From a virus, in IMG/VR virus record IMGVR_UViG_3300028024_000174, positions 1 through 21,844 of that record: a DNA stretch of 21,844 bases; one strand, written 5' to 3'. The notes under the pieces are model-generated. The model did not search any database. It was given only the letters and a program-made list of their open reading frames with translations, and was not told the origin of the DNA. A program made the position numbers and the translations under genes. Below are positions 7,815 to 14,226 of this stretch, piece after piece. Every line of letters starts with the position of its first letter. The first letter of the stretch is position 1.

Positions 7815-7843
7815 ACCATACATCCTGAAACTGGATTTCGCAA
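7815..7843 (-). promoter_or_regulatory. Possible promoter of the lipoprotein gene
   Basis: Minus strand TTGCGA (7838-7843), 17-bp spacer, TATGGT (7815-7820), about 45 bp upstream of the lipoprotein ATG. The match is modest. The whole 145-bp gap between the chaperone stop (7916) and the lipoprotein start is AT-rich and contains no gene. It also holds an inverted repeat, CTGCAT...ATGCAG. Confidence 0.3.
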
Positions 7844-7915
7844 TACAAAATCCGGTCTTTTATAAGCTGCATTTATTTATGGATGCAGAAAATGCGCGTC
7901 ACTATATTCAAAAGA

Positions 7916-8493
7916 TTATATCGCTAGGTTGTCAATATCCGCCTGCGTCGCTTCGCGCTCGGGGTTTTTCGTGTCCACCAGGAAATCGGCATATGAAAGC
8001 AAGTCCGAGAAGGTAAGCTCGTCCAGCTCATGGAAAGAAAGCCCGGCGACCTTCCCGAGGTACAGGGCGTCGCGCCAGTCTACGTGTTGGCTGCCGGAGC
8101 CTGCGCCCGCACGCCCAGCAAAAGAAAAAAATTCTCGTTCACCAGCTCCATCGCCACCCGCGACGCCTCCACCATGTCGTAATCGGCAAGGGCGTCGCTC
8201 CACTCCTCGAACGGCGAAAGGTTCTTATTGGCGATGTAGGCGAACGTCCAGACCAGCCGGCGGACGATCGCGGCGAACTCGAACAGGCCGGATTGCCCCA
8301 GCATTTCAAGCGCATTTGTTTCATCCAGCCCGGAAAGCCCTTCGAGGGTGCGCATATCCGCCATCTGCTTGAGATCGGCGGCGAAGTCCGGTTCCGCTTC
8401 GCCGCGCAGCCGCGCGCGGCAATAATAATATAGGAAATTGGCCGACGCCCGAAGGGGCAAGGTCTGCCCGTTAATTAAAATAGCTCTCTGCAT
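7916..8493 (-). CDS. Tail assembly chaperone GT fusion made by -1 frameshift
   Basis: Product predicted when ribosomes slip back one base on T TTT TTT (8131-8125). It joins the first 123 residues of the G protein to 69 residues read in the other frame (SFAGRAGAGS...QADIDNLAI), giving 192 residues. The extension has no start codon or ribosome binding site of its own. It contains a helical, acidic segment (GLSFHELDELTFSDLLSYADFLVD) like T domains of other siphoviruses. In lambda and many Bacillota phages, G and GT at a fixed ratio chaperone tape measure and tail tube assembly. The slippery site, the frame relation and the location before the tape measure all agree. In this phage the lipoprotein insertion separates GT from its tape measure partner. 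Confidence 0.85.
8080..8493 (-). CDS. Tail assembly chaperone G
   Basis: 137 residues, ATG at 8493 with AAGGAGGG upstream overlapping the stop codon of the major tail protein. This is the unshifted product ending ...VRAQAPAANT at 8080. It is helical (RASANFLYYYCRARLRGEAEPDFAADLKQ... then FAAIVRRLVWTFAYIANK) and matches the size and position of G-type chaperones located between the major tail protein and the tape measure. It should be much more abundant than the GT form. The family name comes from synteny and the frameshift, not from an unmistakable motif. Confidence 0.8.
   Translation of the reverse strand: MQRAILINGQTLPLRASANFLYYYCRARLRGEAEPDFAADLKQMADMRTLEGLSGLDETNALEMLGQSGLFEFAAIVRRLVWTFAYIANKNLSPFEEWSDALADYDMVEASRVAMELVNENFFLLLGVRAQAPAANT
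8125..8131 (-). other. Programmed -1 frameshift slippery site T TTT TTT
   Basis: In the G frame the codons read AAT TTT TTT CTT. The heptamer T TTT TTT lets both tRNAs re-pair after a one-base backward slip, and the new frame stays open to 7916. A GC-rich stretch (GCTGGGCGTGCGGGCGCAGG) follows within 5-25 nt and could form a stimulatory structure, but I could not define a convincing stem or pseudoknot by eye. Confidence 0.85.
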
Positions 8494-8502
8494 ATACCCT
8501 CC

Positions 8503-9063
8503 TTACGGGGCGGTCGTGGCAAATTCGTATACATCGGTGTAAAAGCCAGCGTAGGCCGCTTCATTTTCCGCTGTCTTGACCAGCACCGCCTTCACCATGC
8601 CGTCCGATAATCTGGGGGAGGCGATGAAGGACAGCGTATCGGTGGTCGGTTCGATTGTGCCTTTGACGGTATTCGCCTCCACATTGGGCCGGGCCGCCAG
8701 GCATTCGTAGAACACGAACCGGCGGGGCTGGACGTCGCCCTGCACCTCAAACAGGAGCGCGAAGGGCGTCTGCACGGCGTCCATGTTTTCGAAGACGGCG
8801 CCGTTCCCGTCCTCAGTGAAGCCGAGGCAATCCTTGAGAAAGCTCGCGGGAACGTCGGCGATCGTCATTTCGCCCTCATACCCCTGGTTCGCCTCGCGCG
8901 TGAAATAGGCGACGTCGTCGGCGTAGAATTCCGCGCGGTCGCCCTTGGGCTTGAGCGTCAGGGATACCTGCCCCGGAAAGGGCATGGGGTCGGCGTAACC
9001 GGCGTCGGTTTTCTTGGCGTAATGGGCGTTGCGCAGCCCGAATTTGACCTTGTTTGCGGCCAT
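8503..9063 (-). CDS. Major tail protein, phi13 family
   Basis: 186 residues, ATG at 9063 after GGAGG. The protein forms the stacked rings of the tail tube. It begins MAANKVKFGLRNAHYAKKTDAG and contains the pattern usual for phi13-type tail proteins: an N-terminal KVKFGL.NAHYA, then PFPGQVSLTLKPKGDRAEFYADD..YFT, G.EGEM..ADVP..F....LG, and a C-terminal TEPTTDTLSF-like block (residues 151-159). It lies between the tail completion gene and the chaperone gene, as expected, and its stop codon overlaps the next ribosome binding site. The length is normal for the family. Confidence 0.93.
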   Translation of the reverse strand: MAANKVKFGLRNAHYAKKTDAGYADPMPFPGQVSLTLKPKGDRAEFYADDVAYFTREANQGYEGEMTIADVPASFLKDCLGFTEDGNGAVFENMDAVQTPFALLFEVQGDVQPRRFVFYECLAARPNVEANTVKGTIEPTTDTLSFIASPRLSDGMVKAVLVKTAENEAAYAGFYTDVYEFATTAP

Positions 9064-9065
9064 AT

Positions 9066-9383
9066 CTATCCTCCGATCAGTTGGATTTCGTACAGGATTT
9101 CGAGGAGCTTCTCGCTCTCGAGCCAGGACTCGGTCTTGTCGTAGAAAATCCCGTGGGAATCAAAAACGCCCTCGAGGATATCCTCAAGGGCGGGGTCTTT
9201 GTGTTCGGTGTATAGCTCCACCTGGTAGTGATCGCGTTTGAGATACACCATGGAGTCGGCGGCGTAGTTGGAGGAGTGCGAGAATACATACACCAGATAG
9301 GGCGGGGCCTGCGCTTTCTTGAATCCACCGCGGGCGACGGGGACGCCGACCTCGGAAAGAATGCCCGCAAGATACGCGCTCAT
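9066..9383 (-). CDS. Tail terminator/completion protein (by position)
   Basis: 105 residues from the ATG at 9383, which overlaps the stop codon of the previous gene as ATGA; the longer in-frame reading to 9437 lacks a ribosome binding site. The protein starts MSAYLAGILSEVGVPVARGGF and has PYLVYVFSHSSNYAADSMVYLKRDHYQVELYT, resembling the small proteins that cap the tail tube and join it to the head in clostridial siphoviruses. It sits just before the major tail protein, the usual place for the terminator. The gene carries an internal terminator-like hairpin (9162-9192). The exact family is not recognised with certainty. Confidence 0.65.
   Translation of the reverse strand: MSAYLAGILSEVGVPVARGGFKKAQAPPYLVYVFSHSSNYAADSMVYLKRDHYQVELYTEHKDPALEDILEGVFDSHGIFYDKTESWLESEKLLEILYEIQLIGG
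9162..9192 (-). other. Terminator-like hairpin inside the tail completion gene
   Basis: An 11-bp stem (9167-9177 with 9182-9192, one G-U pair on the minus-strand RNA, 4-nt loop ATAT) is followed by TTTTT (9166-9162). It lies in the middle of a coding region, over codons for EDILEGVF. It may attenuate late transcription or may reflect codon usage alone. Confidence 0.5.
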
Positions 9384-9760
9384 CTTCGCACTGCCTCCGC
9401 CAGCCGTTCCTCGAACCGGGGCAACACCTGGTCGCACGCGGGCTGGATATGGGGCTTACCCGAAACCCGACCGCCGCCGCGCTTGGCGTGGCCGTGCTCC
9501 AAGAGATGCGCGCGGGAATAGTGCTTCGGATTGCATACCAGCCTGGCGTACCCTTCCTTGGAGCGGGTATCGCTGCCGAGCGGGCGCGCCATCCAGCCCT
9601 TGGCGTACTTCCCGGTGCGGCGCGGCGCGCGGGACTGTATTTCTTTCACCAACATATCTGCGGTACTGTCTACGATAGGGGGAATCGCTTCCTCCACCTC
9701 TTCGGTGTACTCCTCCATGGCGGCGGCGATTTCCCCGGCAAGTTCGTTGATATTCGTCAT
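9380..9760 (-). CDS. HK97 gp10-like head-tail connector protein
   Basis: 126 residues from the ATG at 9760, which overlaps the upstream stop as ATGA. It begins MTNINELAGEIAAAMEEYTEEVEEAI and has the typical gp10-like core: DSTADMLVKEIQSRAPRRTGKYAKGW followed by HLLEHGHAKRGGGRVSGKPHI, where the RTGKYAKGW and LEHGHA..GG.RV..KPHI blocks are diagnostic of the HK97-gp10 family. Proteins of this family act at the head-tail interface. Position in the connector operon fits, and overlapping starts imply translational coupling. Confidence 0.88.
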   Translation of the reverse strand: MTNINELAGEIAAAMEEYTEEVEEAIPPIVDSTADMLVKEIQSRAPRRTGKYAKGWMARPLGSDTRSKEGYARLVCNPKHYSRAHLLEHGHAKRGGGRVSGKPHIQPACDQVLPRFEERLAEAVRR

Positions 9761-10080
9761 ATGGTTACCTCGCTGCAATACAGGATCAGCGTTTTATGTT
9801 GCTCCTTGGGGTCCGCGATCCACGAAACCTCAAATATCCGGTTTCCGTACAGCACCCGCATATCCGCTGCAACATCCGGCCGGTACCGAACGGTGACCTT
9901 CACGGTCGCCTCGGACGCCGTCTGCCGTGCGGCGGCGTATTCTCGGCCGGATAGTTGATCGACCGCGGCCCACACGGTGGCGACGTCCTCCCAAACCTCG
10001 GTCTGCTGGAGCAGCGCATCCGTTACAATGGTTTTCCTTTGCAGCATCACCCGGTGGCGCAGTTCGCCGATCTTTACCAT
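9757..10080 (-). CDS. Head-tail adaptor (SPP1 gp16-like / phage head-tail joining protein)
   Basis: 107 residues from the ATG at 10080, which overlaps the end of the connector gene by 7 nt. The frame is open further upstream to 10314, but that stretch is antisense-free shadow coding and lacks the family pattern. The protein begins MVKIGELRHRVMLQRKTIVTD and contains VWEDVATVWAAVDQLSGREYAAARQTASEATVKVTVRYRPDVAADMRVLY, typical of head-tail joining proteins (I.LR.RV.LQ......D, W.DVATVWA.V..LSGREY..A). The family forms the stopper or adaptor ring below the portal. Confidence 0.9.
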   Translation of the reverse strand: MVKIGELRHRVMLQRKTIVTDALLQQTEVWEDVATVWAAVDQLSGREYAAARQTASEATVKVTVRYRPDVAADMRVLYGNRIFEVSWIADPKEQHKTLILYCSEVTI

Positions 10081-10340
10081 GCCGCCTCCCGGTAGGCGAA
10101 CAGCATCCCGCGCAGGCCTGCCATGAGGCCCAGGATGTCGAGGCTCTCCCGTTCCTCGTAGAAACGGGACACGGCGTAGATCACGGCCTGCTTCACGGTT
10201 TCGGGCGCATCCCCGGAAACAGGGCGGCGGAGGATACCGTTCACGATATCCTCCGCCGCCTGTATAAAGGAAAGAAGCAACGCATCTTCCGTATCTCCGT
10301 CCACCCGCAGCCATGCCTTGGCTTCCTCCAGCGTAACCAC
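10074..10340 (-). CDS. Head-tail connector protein, gp6-like
   Basis: 88 residues from a GTG at 10340, only 2 nt after the capsid stop codon, so translation is probably coupled to capsid. It begins MVTLEEAKAWLRVDGDTEDALLLSFIQAAEDIVNGILRR, the standard start of gp6-like DNA-packaging/connector proteins (T.EE.K.WLRVD...ED.L....I.AAE), with VKQAVIYAVSRFYEERES later. It forms a ring under the portal. The gene contains a perfect 14-bp inverted repeat (10223-10260), a possible mRNA structure. Confidence 0.9.
   Translation of the reverse strand: MVTLEEAKAWLRVDGDTEDALLLSFIQAAEDIVNGILRRPVSGDAPETVKQAVIYAVSRFYEERESLDILGLMAGLRGMLFAYREAAW
10223..10260 (-). repeat. Perfect 14-bp inverted repeat in the connector gene
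   Basis: GGCGGCGGAGGATA (10223-10236) pairs without mismatch with TATCCTCCGCCGCC (10247-10260) across a 10-nt loop. The stem is very GC-rich. No T-run follows, so it is not a terminator; it may stabilise or process the mRNA downstream of the abundant capsid message. Confidence 0.75.
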
Positions 10341-10342
10341 GG

Positions 10343-11533
10343 CTACGCCTTCATCTGTAGGACCTTGATGGCTTCGGGCAGGATGAGCTTGCCATCCACG
10401 CGCTGGGTGGCCCGGAAGCCCACTTGGCCAGTGGCCGCGTATAGCTCGTTGAGCCGCTGGAAAGACCGGCCCTGCCTGTCCGCAATCCAGTAATACTTGA
10501 AATCGCCGAAAGCGATTACTTTCGCGGCCGCCTCGACCGCGGGCACATACCCGGAGGTGCGCACAGGCCGGTTCAGGATGGTATCCGGCTGTCCGGCCTG
10601 GATGGACGGCTGCCAGAGGTACTGGCCGCTGTTGTCCTTGAGCTTGCGGATGGCCTTGATCGTGGCGTCGTTGGTCAGAAACACTGCGTTGCGGCGGTAG
10701 GGCTCCCGCAGCGAGTGGTACAGGTCAATAATGTCATCCAGGGAAATCGCGGCAGCCGCGGACGTGACGCCGATCTCGGCGGAATGGAACAGGCCGGTGG
10801 GTTTGCCCGTGCCGTTGGCAACGATGAACGCCTGTTCCTCGGCGCGGCCGATCCGACGCGCGAACTCCTGGGCGATGTAGGTTTCCAGGCTGAACACGGA
10901 ATCGTTGAGCAGCTCCTCGCTGACCTTGATCATGGTGGAGAGCTTGTGCGCGCCGAGATTCACGACGCCGAAGGTATCGTCGCTTTCGTGCATGGGTGCT
11001 TCCTCGTCCGTCCAATCCGCCGTGCCCTTGCTGGCGACGATGGGGATCTTCTTATCCCCAAAGGAGGACGAAACCACGGTGGCCAGCTGACGGATCAGGT
11101 TTTCCTCCTCCAGCGCTTGGATCAGCGTTTTTTCGAACTCATCCGGCACGAGGTAACCGCCCTCGGAATCGGTGCCGACCTGCAGCGCGTCCAGGATCTC
11201 GGGCCGGGCGGCCTTGGAACGCATGGCGTTCCAGAAGGAACGCTTGTACTCATCCGAGGCACGGCCGGTCTTGGTATCCCCGCCGGTCTTGGCGTCGGGC
11301 TTGTTCACGATGGGTGTTGAGGTAGGCTTGGTCATTTCCAAGTCGACCACGGCCTGGCGTTCCAGGCGCTCGACCTCCTTGCCGAGCGCAACGACATCGG
11401 CTTCCATCTTGTCGTAGGTAGCGGCGTCCTCGGCGGACAAAAGCCCGCTCTCACCACGCTTGCTGTCCAGGAACGCCTTGGCCGCTTCCCATGCCTTCGC
11501 GCGCTTTTCGCGCAGTTCAAGAATTTTGCTCAA
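10343..11533 (-). CDS. Major capsid protein, HK97 fold
   Basis: 396 residues from a TTG at 11533 with AGGAGG 8 nt upstream. The protein then begins MSKILELREKRAKAWEAAKAFL, the normal N-terminus of this family; the next Met is residue 43, inside the scaffold domain. Residues 1 to about 65 are charged coiled coil, the delta domain that guides assembly and is removed by the protease. The mature shell domain probably starts just before LQVGTDSEGGYLVP (residue ~117), followed by the E-loop region and the conserved GAHKLSTMIKVSEELLNDS and NGTGKPTGLF blocks. Exact cleavage site is not visible. The gene follows the protease immediately: the protease stop lies within the capsid ribosome binding site. 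Confidence 0.94.
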   Translation of the reverse strand: MSKILELREKRAKAWEAAKAFLDSKRGESGLLSAEDAATYDKMEADVVALGKEVERLERQAVVDLEMTKPTSTPIVNKPDAKTGGDTKTGRASDEYKRSFWNAMRSKAARPEILDALQVGTDSEGGYLVPDEFEKTLIQALEEENLIRQLATVVSSSFGDKKIPIVASKGTADWTDEEAPMHESDDTFGVVNLGAHKLSTMIKVSEELLNDSVFSLETYIAQEFARRIGRAEEQAFIVANGTGKPTGLFHSAEIGVTSAAAAISLDDIIDLYHSLREPYRRNAVFLTNDATIKAIRKLKDNSGQYLWQPSIQAGQPDTILNRPVRTSGYVPAVEAAAKVIAFGDFKYYWIADRQGRSFQRLNELYAATGQVGFRATQRVDGKLILPEAIKVLQMKA

Positions 11534-11545
11534 ATTAAGTTCCTC

Positions 11546-12241
11546 CTATTTCTGCAATAAAAAAAGCCGCTTTTCCAGCGACTCGATCGGGATACCTGTA
11601 GGTTTTTCGGGGTGGGGGAGCTTCTCCAGGATGGAGTTGGTGACCGCTTGCCTGCTGAAGAGTAAGCCGTCCTCCGCGCCGGGCGGGGATTCATCCTCCT
11701 TGGAATACAGAACCGCATCCGCGAAGCCCAGTTCCACGGCCTTTTTGGCGTTTAACCAGGTCTCGGCGTCCATGAGGTGGGAGATGCGGGAGCGGGACAG
11801 CCCGGATTTCAGCTCATACGCGTTGATAATGCTTTCCTTGACCTCGTCCAGCAGGTCGATTGCCTTCTGCATTTCGTTTACATTTCCCCAGGCGACGGTC
11901 ATGGGGTTATGGATCATGAGCATACTGGTGGGCGACATGTACACCTCACCGCCGGCCATGGCGATGACCGAAGCGGCGCTGGCCGCGATCCCGTCCACCT
12001 TGACGGTGACATGCCCTTTGTACTCCATGAGCATGGTGTAGATCTGGGACGCGGCGAACACGTCGCCGCCGGGGCTGTTGATCCATACGGTGACGTCGCC
12101 TTCCTCCGAAAACAGCTCGCAGCGGAACTGCTTGGGCGTCACCTCGTCGCCCAGCCATGTTTCCTCCGCAATGGCGCCGTCCAGCCGCAGCGCGCGGGAG
12201 CCGTCCTCGTTTTTCACCCAGTTCCAAAAGCGGCTATGCAT
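11546..12241 (-). CDS. Prohead protease, ClpP type
   Basis: 231 residues, ATG at 12241 after AAGGAGGAGG. Serine protease of the ClpP/crotonase fold that cuts the capsid scaffold domain. Visible motifs are INSPGGDVFAASQIY (residues 54-68), GIAASAAS with catalytic Ser88, MLMIHNP with His111, and a probable Asp158 in SHLMDAETWL. The length is normal. The C-terminal tail of about 55 residues is variable in the family. The start lies 7 nt inside the end of the HNH gene, so the ribosome binding site is part of the HNH coding region. A terminator-like hairpin overlaps the last codons (11559-11583). Confidence 0.93.
   Translation of the reverse strand: MHSRFWNWVKNEDGSRALRLDGAIAEETWLGDEVTPKQFRCELFSEEGDVTVWINSPGGDVFAASQIYTMLMEYKGHVTVKVDGIAASAASVIAMAGGEVYMSPTSMLMIHNPMTVAWGNVNEMQKAIDLLDEVKESIINAYELKSGLSRSRISHLMDAETWLNAKKAVELGFADAVLYSKEDESPPGAEDGLLFSRQAVTNSILEKLPHPEKPTGIPIESLEKRLFLLQK
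11559..11583 (-). terminator. Terminator-like hairpin overlapping the protease gene end
   Basis: A 7-bp stem (11565-11571 with 11577-11583, one G-U pair on the minus-strand RNA) followed by TTTTTTT. It encodes ESLEKRLFLL of the protease C-terminus and stands just before the capsid ribosome binding site. Confidence 0.5.
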
Positions 12242-12911
12242 CTGCCTCCTCCTTTCGAATCGCGTTCAACTTGGCATACTCGCCGAAATAATAAGAAGCG
12301 GCGTTGTTGTAAGCAATCGCCGCTTCTTCGGGTGTCTCAAAATATCCTAAGAACTTAAATCGTCGGTCCGGATGAATGTGCGCCATATACCTTCCTTTCG
12401 ATTTATCAAAGCACACGCCTTTATAGCCGGTTGAGCTGTTCCGGCGTATTTGTTGGTTGTAACAATTCTTGTGCTGTGTACAGCGTCGCAGGTTACGCTT
12501 ACGGCAGTCAGAAGGATCTCCGTTGATATGATCAACTACTGTACCGCTTGGTACGCCCAAAAGATACCTGTGCAGTTTTATCCTTTTTCCACTTTCAGAG
12601 ACCGCAAGCACGTAACCTTGGGAATCTACGCTCCAAGAGCATATTTTAACTTTATTGATGTCTTCGGCATCAAATTTGAATGTTCGGCCGCTTGCCACTT
12701 TGCAATACGCGACATCCCCAGCTTCGGAATAAGTATTACAGTTCCCGCAGGTTTTGGTGTGATTGCTTCGCAGGAAAGAACCTCTCACAACGGTTTCCTT
12801 CCCGCAATCACACCTGCATCTCCACATGGTGTCATGCCTACGATAGGATCCGGCCTCGGCGAGCACAGATAAGTGATTGAATTTTCTGCCCGCCATCTCA
12901 ATCTTGTGCAT
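12234..12911 (-). CDS. HNH homing endonuclease with AP2 DNA-binding domain
   Basis: 225 residues from the second of two adjacent ATGs (12911; the first, 12914, sits only 2 nt from GAGGAGG). Layout: a short N-terminal region with CRCDCG...CGNC cysteines (residues 32-58, possibly zinc-binding), an HNH_3 type nuclease core at about 112-150 (KLHRYLLGVPSGTVVDHINGDPSDCRKRNLRRCT, with DH at 127-128 and N140), and an AP2 domain at about 163-215 (GYKGVCFDKSKGRYMAHI...FLGYFETPEEAAIAYNNAASYYFGEYAKLN). Such genes are selfish endonucleases moving between phages. It overlaps portal and protease at both ends, and codon usage is AT-richer than theirs. Nearly the same GGAGG...GATGCA string flanks both ends, which may mark the insertion. 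Confidence 0.9.
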   Translation of the reverse strand: MHKIEMAGRKFNHLSVLAEAGSYRRHDTMWRCRCDCGKETVVRGSFLRSNHTKTCGNCNTYSEAGDVAYCKVASGRTFKFDAEDINKVKICSWSVDSQGYVLAVSESGKRIKLHRYLLGVPSGTVVDHINGDPSDCRKRNLRRCTQHKNCYNQQIRRNSSTGYKGVCFDKSKGRYMAHIHPDRRFKFLGYFETPEEAAIAYNNAASYYFGEYAKLNAIRKEEADA

Positions 12912-14130
12912 CATGCCCTCCTCTTGAGGAATAAGCCGCGCCCGCGTCTCTAAGTCTGACCATATTGCCGTTAAGAACATAGAAATTGCCGCCTTCTTCC
13001 TCTGGGATCAAATTCAGATCTTCGAGCCGACGCACATCGTTTGGAGAGAGAAAACCATTCTGAATGCCGACGGAGTAACCTTGCATCCGGCTTTGGTAAT
13101 CGCCCCTGAGGAGGCCGTCTACGTTGAAACGGGCGAAGTAGATCGGCTTCTCGGAAGGAAGCAGCAGCGCCTTGGCGATCGCCTGCTCCCAGCGCACCAC
13201 CCAGGGGTCCAGCGTGTACTTTACGAACTCCAACGACTGCTGTTCGATGTTGGAAAAACTGGATTTGTCGAGGTCGCCCACCATGTGCGGAGGCACCCGG
13301 AAGATGCGGGCGATCTCGTTGAGCTGGAACTTCCGGGTTTCCAGGAACTGCGCCTGCTCTGGGGGAATGCCGATCGCCTGAAACTTCATGCCCTCCTCGA
13401 GCACGGCGATCCGGTGGGCGTTGCCGCTACCCTGATACACGGCGTTCCAGCTTTCGCGCACACGCTTGGGGTCCTTCACGACGCCGGGATGTTCCAATAC
13501 GCCGCCGGGATTGGCGCCGTTGGCGAAGAAGGATGCGCCGTACTCCTCGCAGGCGATCGCTATGCCGACGGCGTTCTTGGCCATGGCGATGGGCGAATAC
13601 CCCACGAGGCCGTCGAACCCGAGGCCGGGGATGTGCAGCACGTCCTCTGGCCGGAGGATCACAGGGGCGCCGTCCGTCCGGTATTCGTAGTAAAGCTGAC
13701 CGGAGGCGGTGCGGTCGACGGTCATTTTATTAGGAAGCAACGGGTACAGCGCCACGATCCGCCCCGCGCCGTCCCGGATGATCTGCGCGTAGGCGTTGCC
13801 CCACAGGAGCAGGTGGCTCATGAGGGTTTCCCGGAACACGAAGGAAGTCATTTCGGGATTCGGCTCGGTATGGAGCAGGTAGTACAGCGGGTGATCGGTC
13901 GCTTTCTCTTTCCCGCCGTCCGGCTTGTAGCGGTATAACTGGAGCGGCAGGCCGGCGATCGCCTCGGCCAGGATGCGCACGCAGGCGTACACCGCCGTGG
14001 TCTGCATGGCCGTGCGCTCGTTTACCGCCTTGCCCGAGGGCGTCCCGCCGAAGAAGAAGCTGTACTCGCTGCTGGGGAGGCGGTTTTGGGGCTTGTCGCG
14101 GGAACGGAACAAAAACTGAAATGGGTACAA
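12898..14130 (-). CDS. Portal protein, HK97 family
   Basis: 410 residues from a TTG at 14130 with AGGAGG 8 nt upstream. The longer frame to 14172 would run through a terminator hairpin and is rejected. The protein begins MYPFQFLFRSRDKPQNR, as portal proteins of this family do, and contains AVYACVRILAEAIAGLPLQLY, WGNAYAQIIRDGAGRIVALYPLLP, DVLHIPGLGFDGLVGYSPI and RIFRVPPHMVGDLDKSSFSNIEQQSLEFVKYTLDPW, all conserved portal blocks. It forms the 12-mer DNA gate of the head. It lies before the protease, as usual, but is separated from terL by a GH5 gene and from the protease by an HNH gene. Confidence 0.94.
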   Translation of the reverse strand: MYPFQFLFRSRDKPQNRLPSSEYSFFFGGTPSGKAVNERTAMQTTAVYACVRILAEAIAGLPLQLYRYKPDGGKEKATDHPLYYLLHTEPNPEMTSFVFRETLMSHLLLWGNAYAQIIRDGAGRIVALYPLLPNKMTVDRTASGQLYYEYRTDGAPVILRPEDVLHIPGLGFDGLVGYSPIAMAKNAVGIAIACEEYGASFFANGANPGGVLEHPGVVKDPKRVRESWNAVYQGSGNAHRIAVLEEGMKFQAIGIPPEQAQFLETRKFQLNEIARIFRVPPHMVGDLDKSSFSNIEQQSLEFVKYTLDPWVVRWEQAIAKALLLPSEKPIYFARFNVDGLLRGDYQSRMQGYSVGIQNGFLSPNDVRRLEDLNLIPEEEGGNFYVLNGNMVRLRDAGAAYSSRGGHDAQD

Positions 14131-14157
14131 GGGCGTAACCTCCTGAAAAAGGGTAAT

Positions 14158-14184
14158 AAAAAAAGCACTCATGGCTGAGTGCTT
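14158..14184 (-). terminator. Intrinsic terminator after the GH5 gene
   Basis: Perfect 9-bp stem (14163-14171 with 14176-14184) with a 4-nt loop, followed on the minus strand by a seven-T run. It lies about 45 nt after the GH5 stop and about 28 nt before the portal start. Confidence 0.85.
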
Positions 14185-14226
14185 CGCAAATGTTCCCGGT
14201 TTACCTGATATCCGAATACGGCTATT

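Noticed and set aside
7887-7925. TTGACA and TATAAT strings near the chaperone stop as a promoter
   Set aside because: The two hexamers are only 9 bp apart, too close for a sigma-A promoter.
10081-10314. N-terminal extension of the head-tail adaptor frame
   Set aside because: Overlaps the gp6-like gene completely; Arg/Gly/Pro-rich, and the ATG at 10080 gives the standard adaptor N-terminus.
13081-13938. 285-codon plus-strand open frame opposite portal
   Set aside because: Composition is that of a mirror frame; the portal motifs on the minus strand explain the region.
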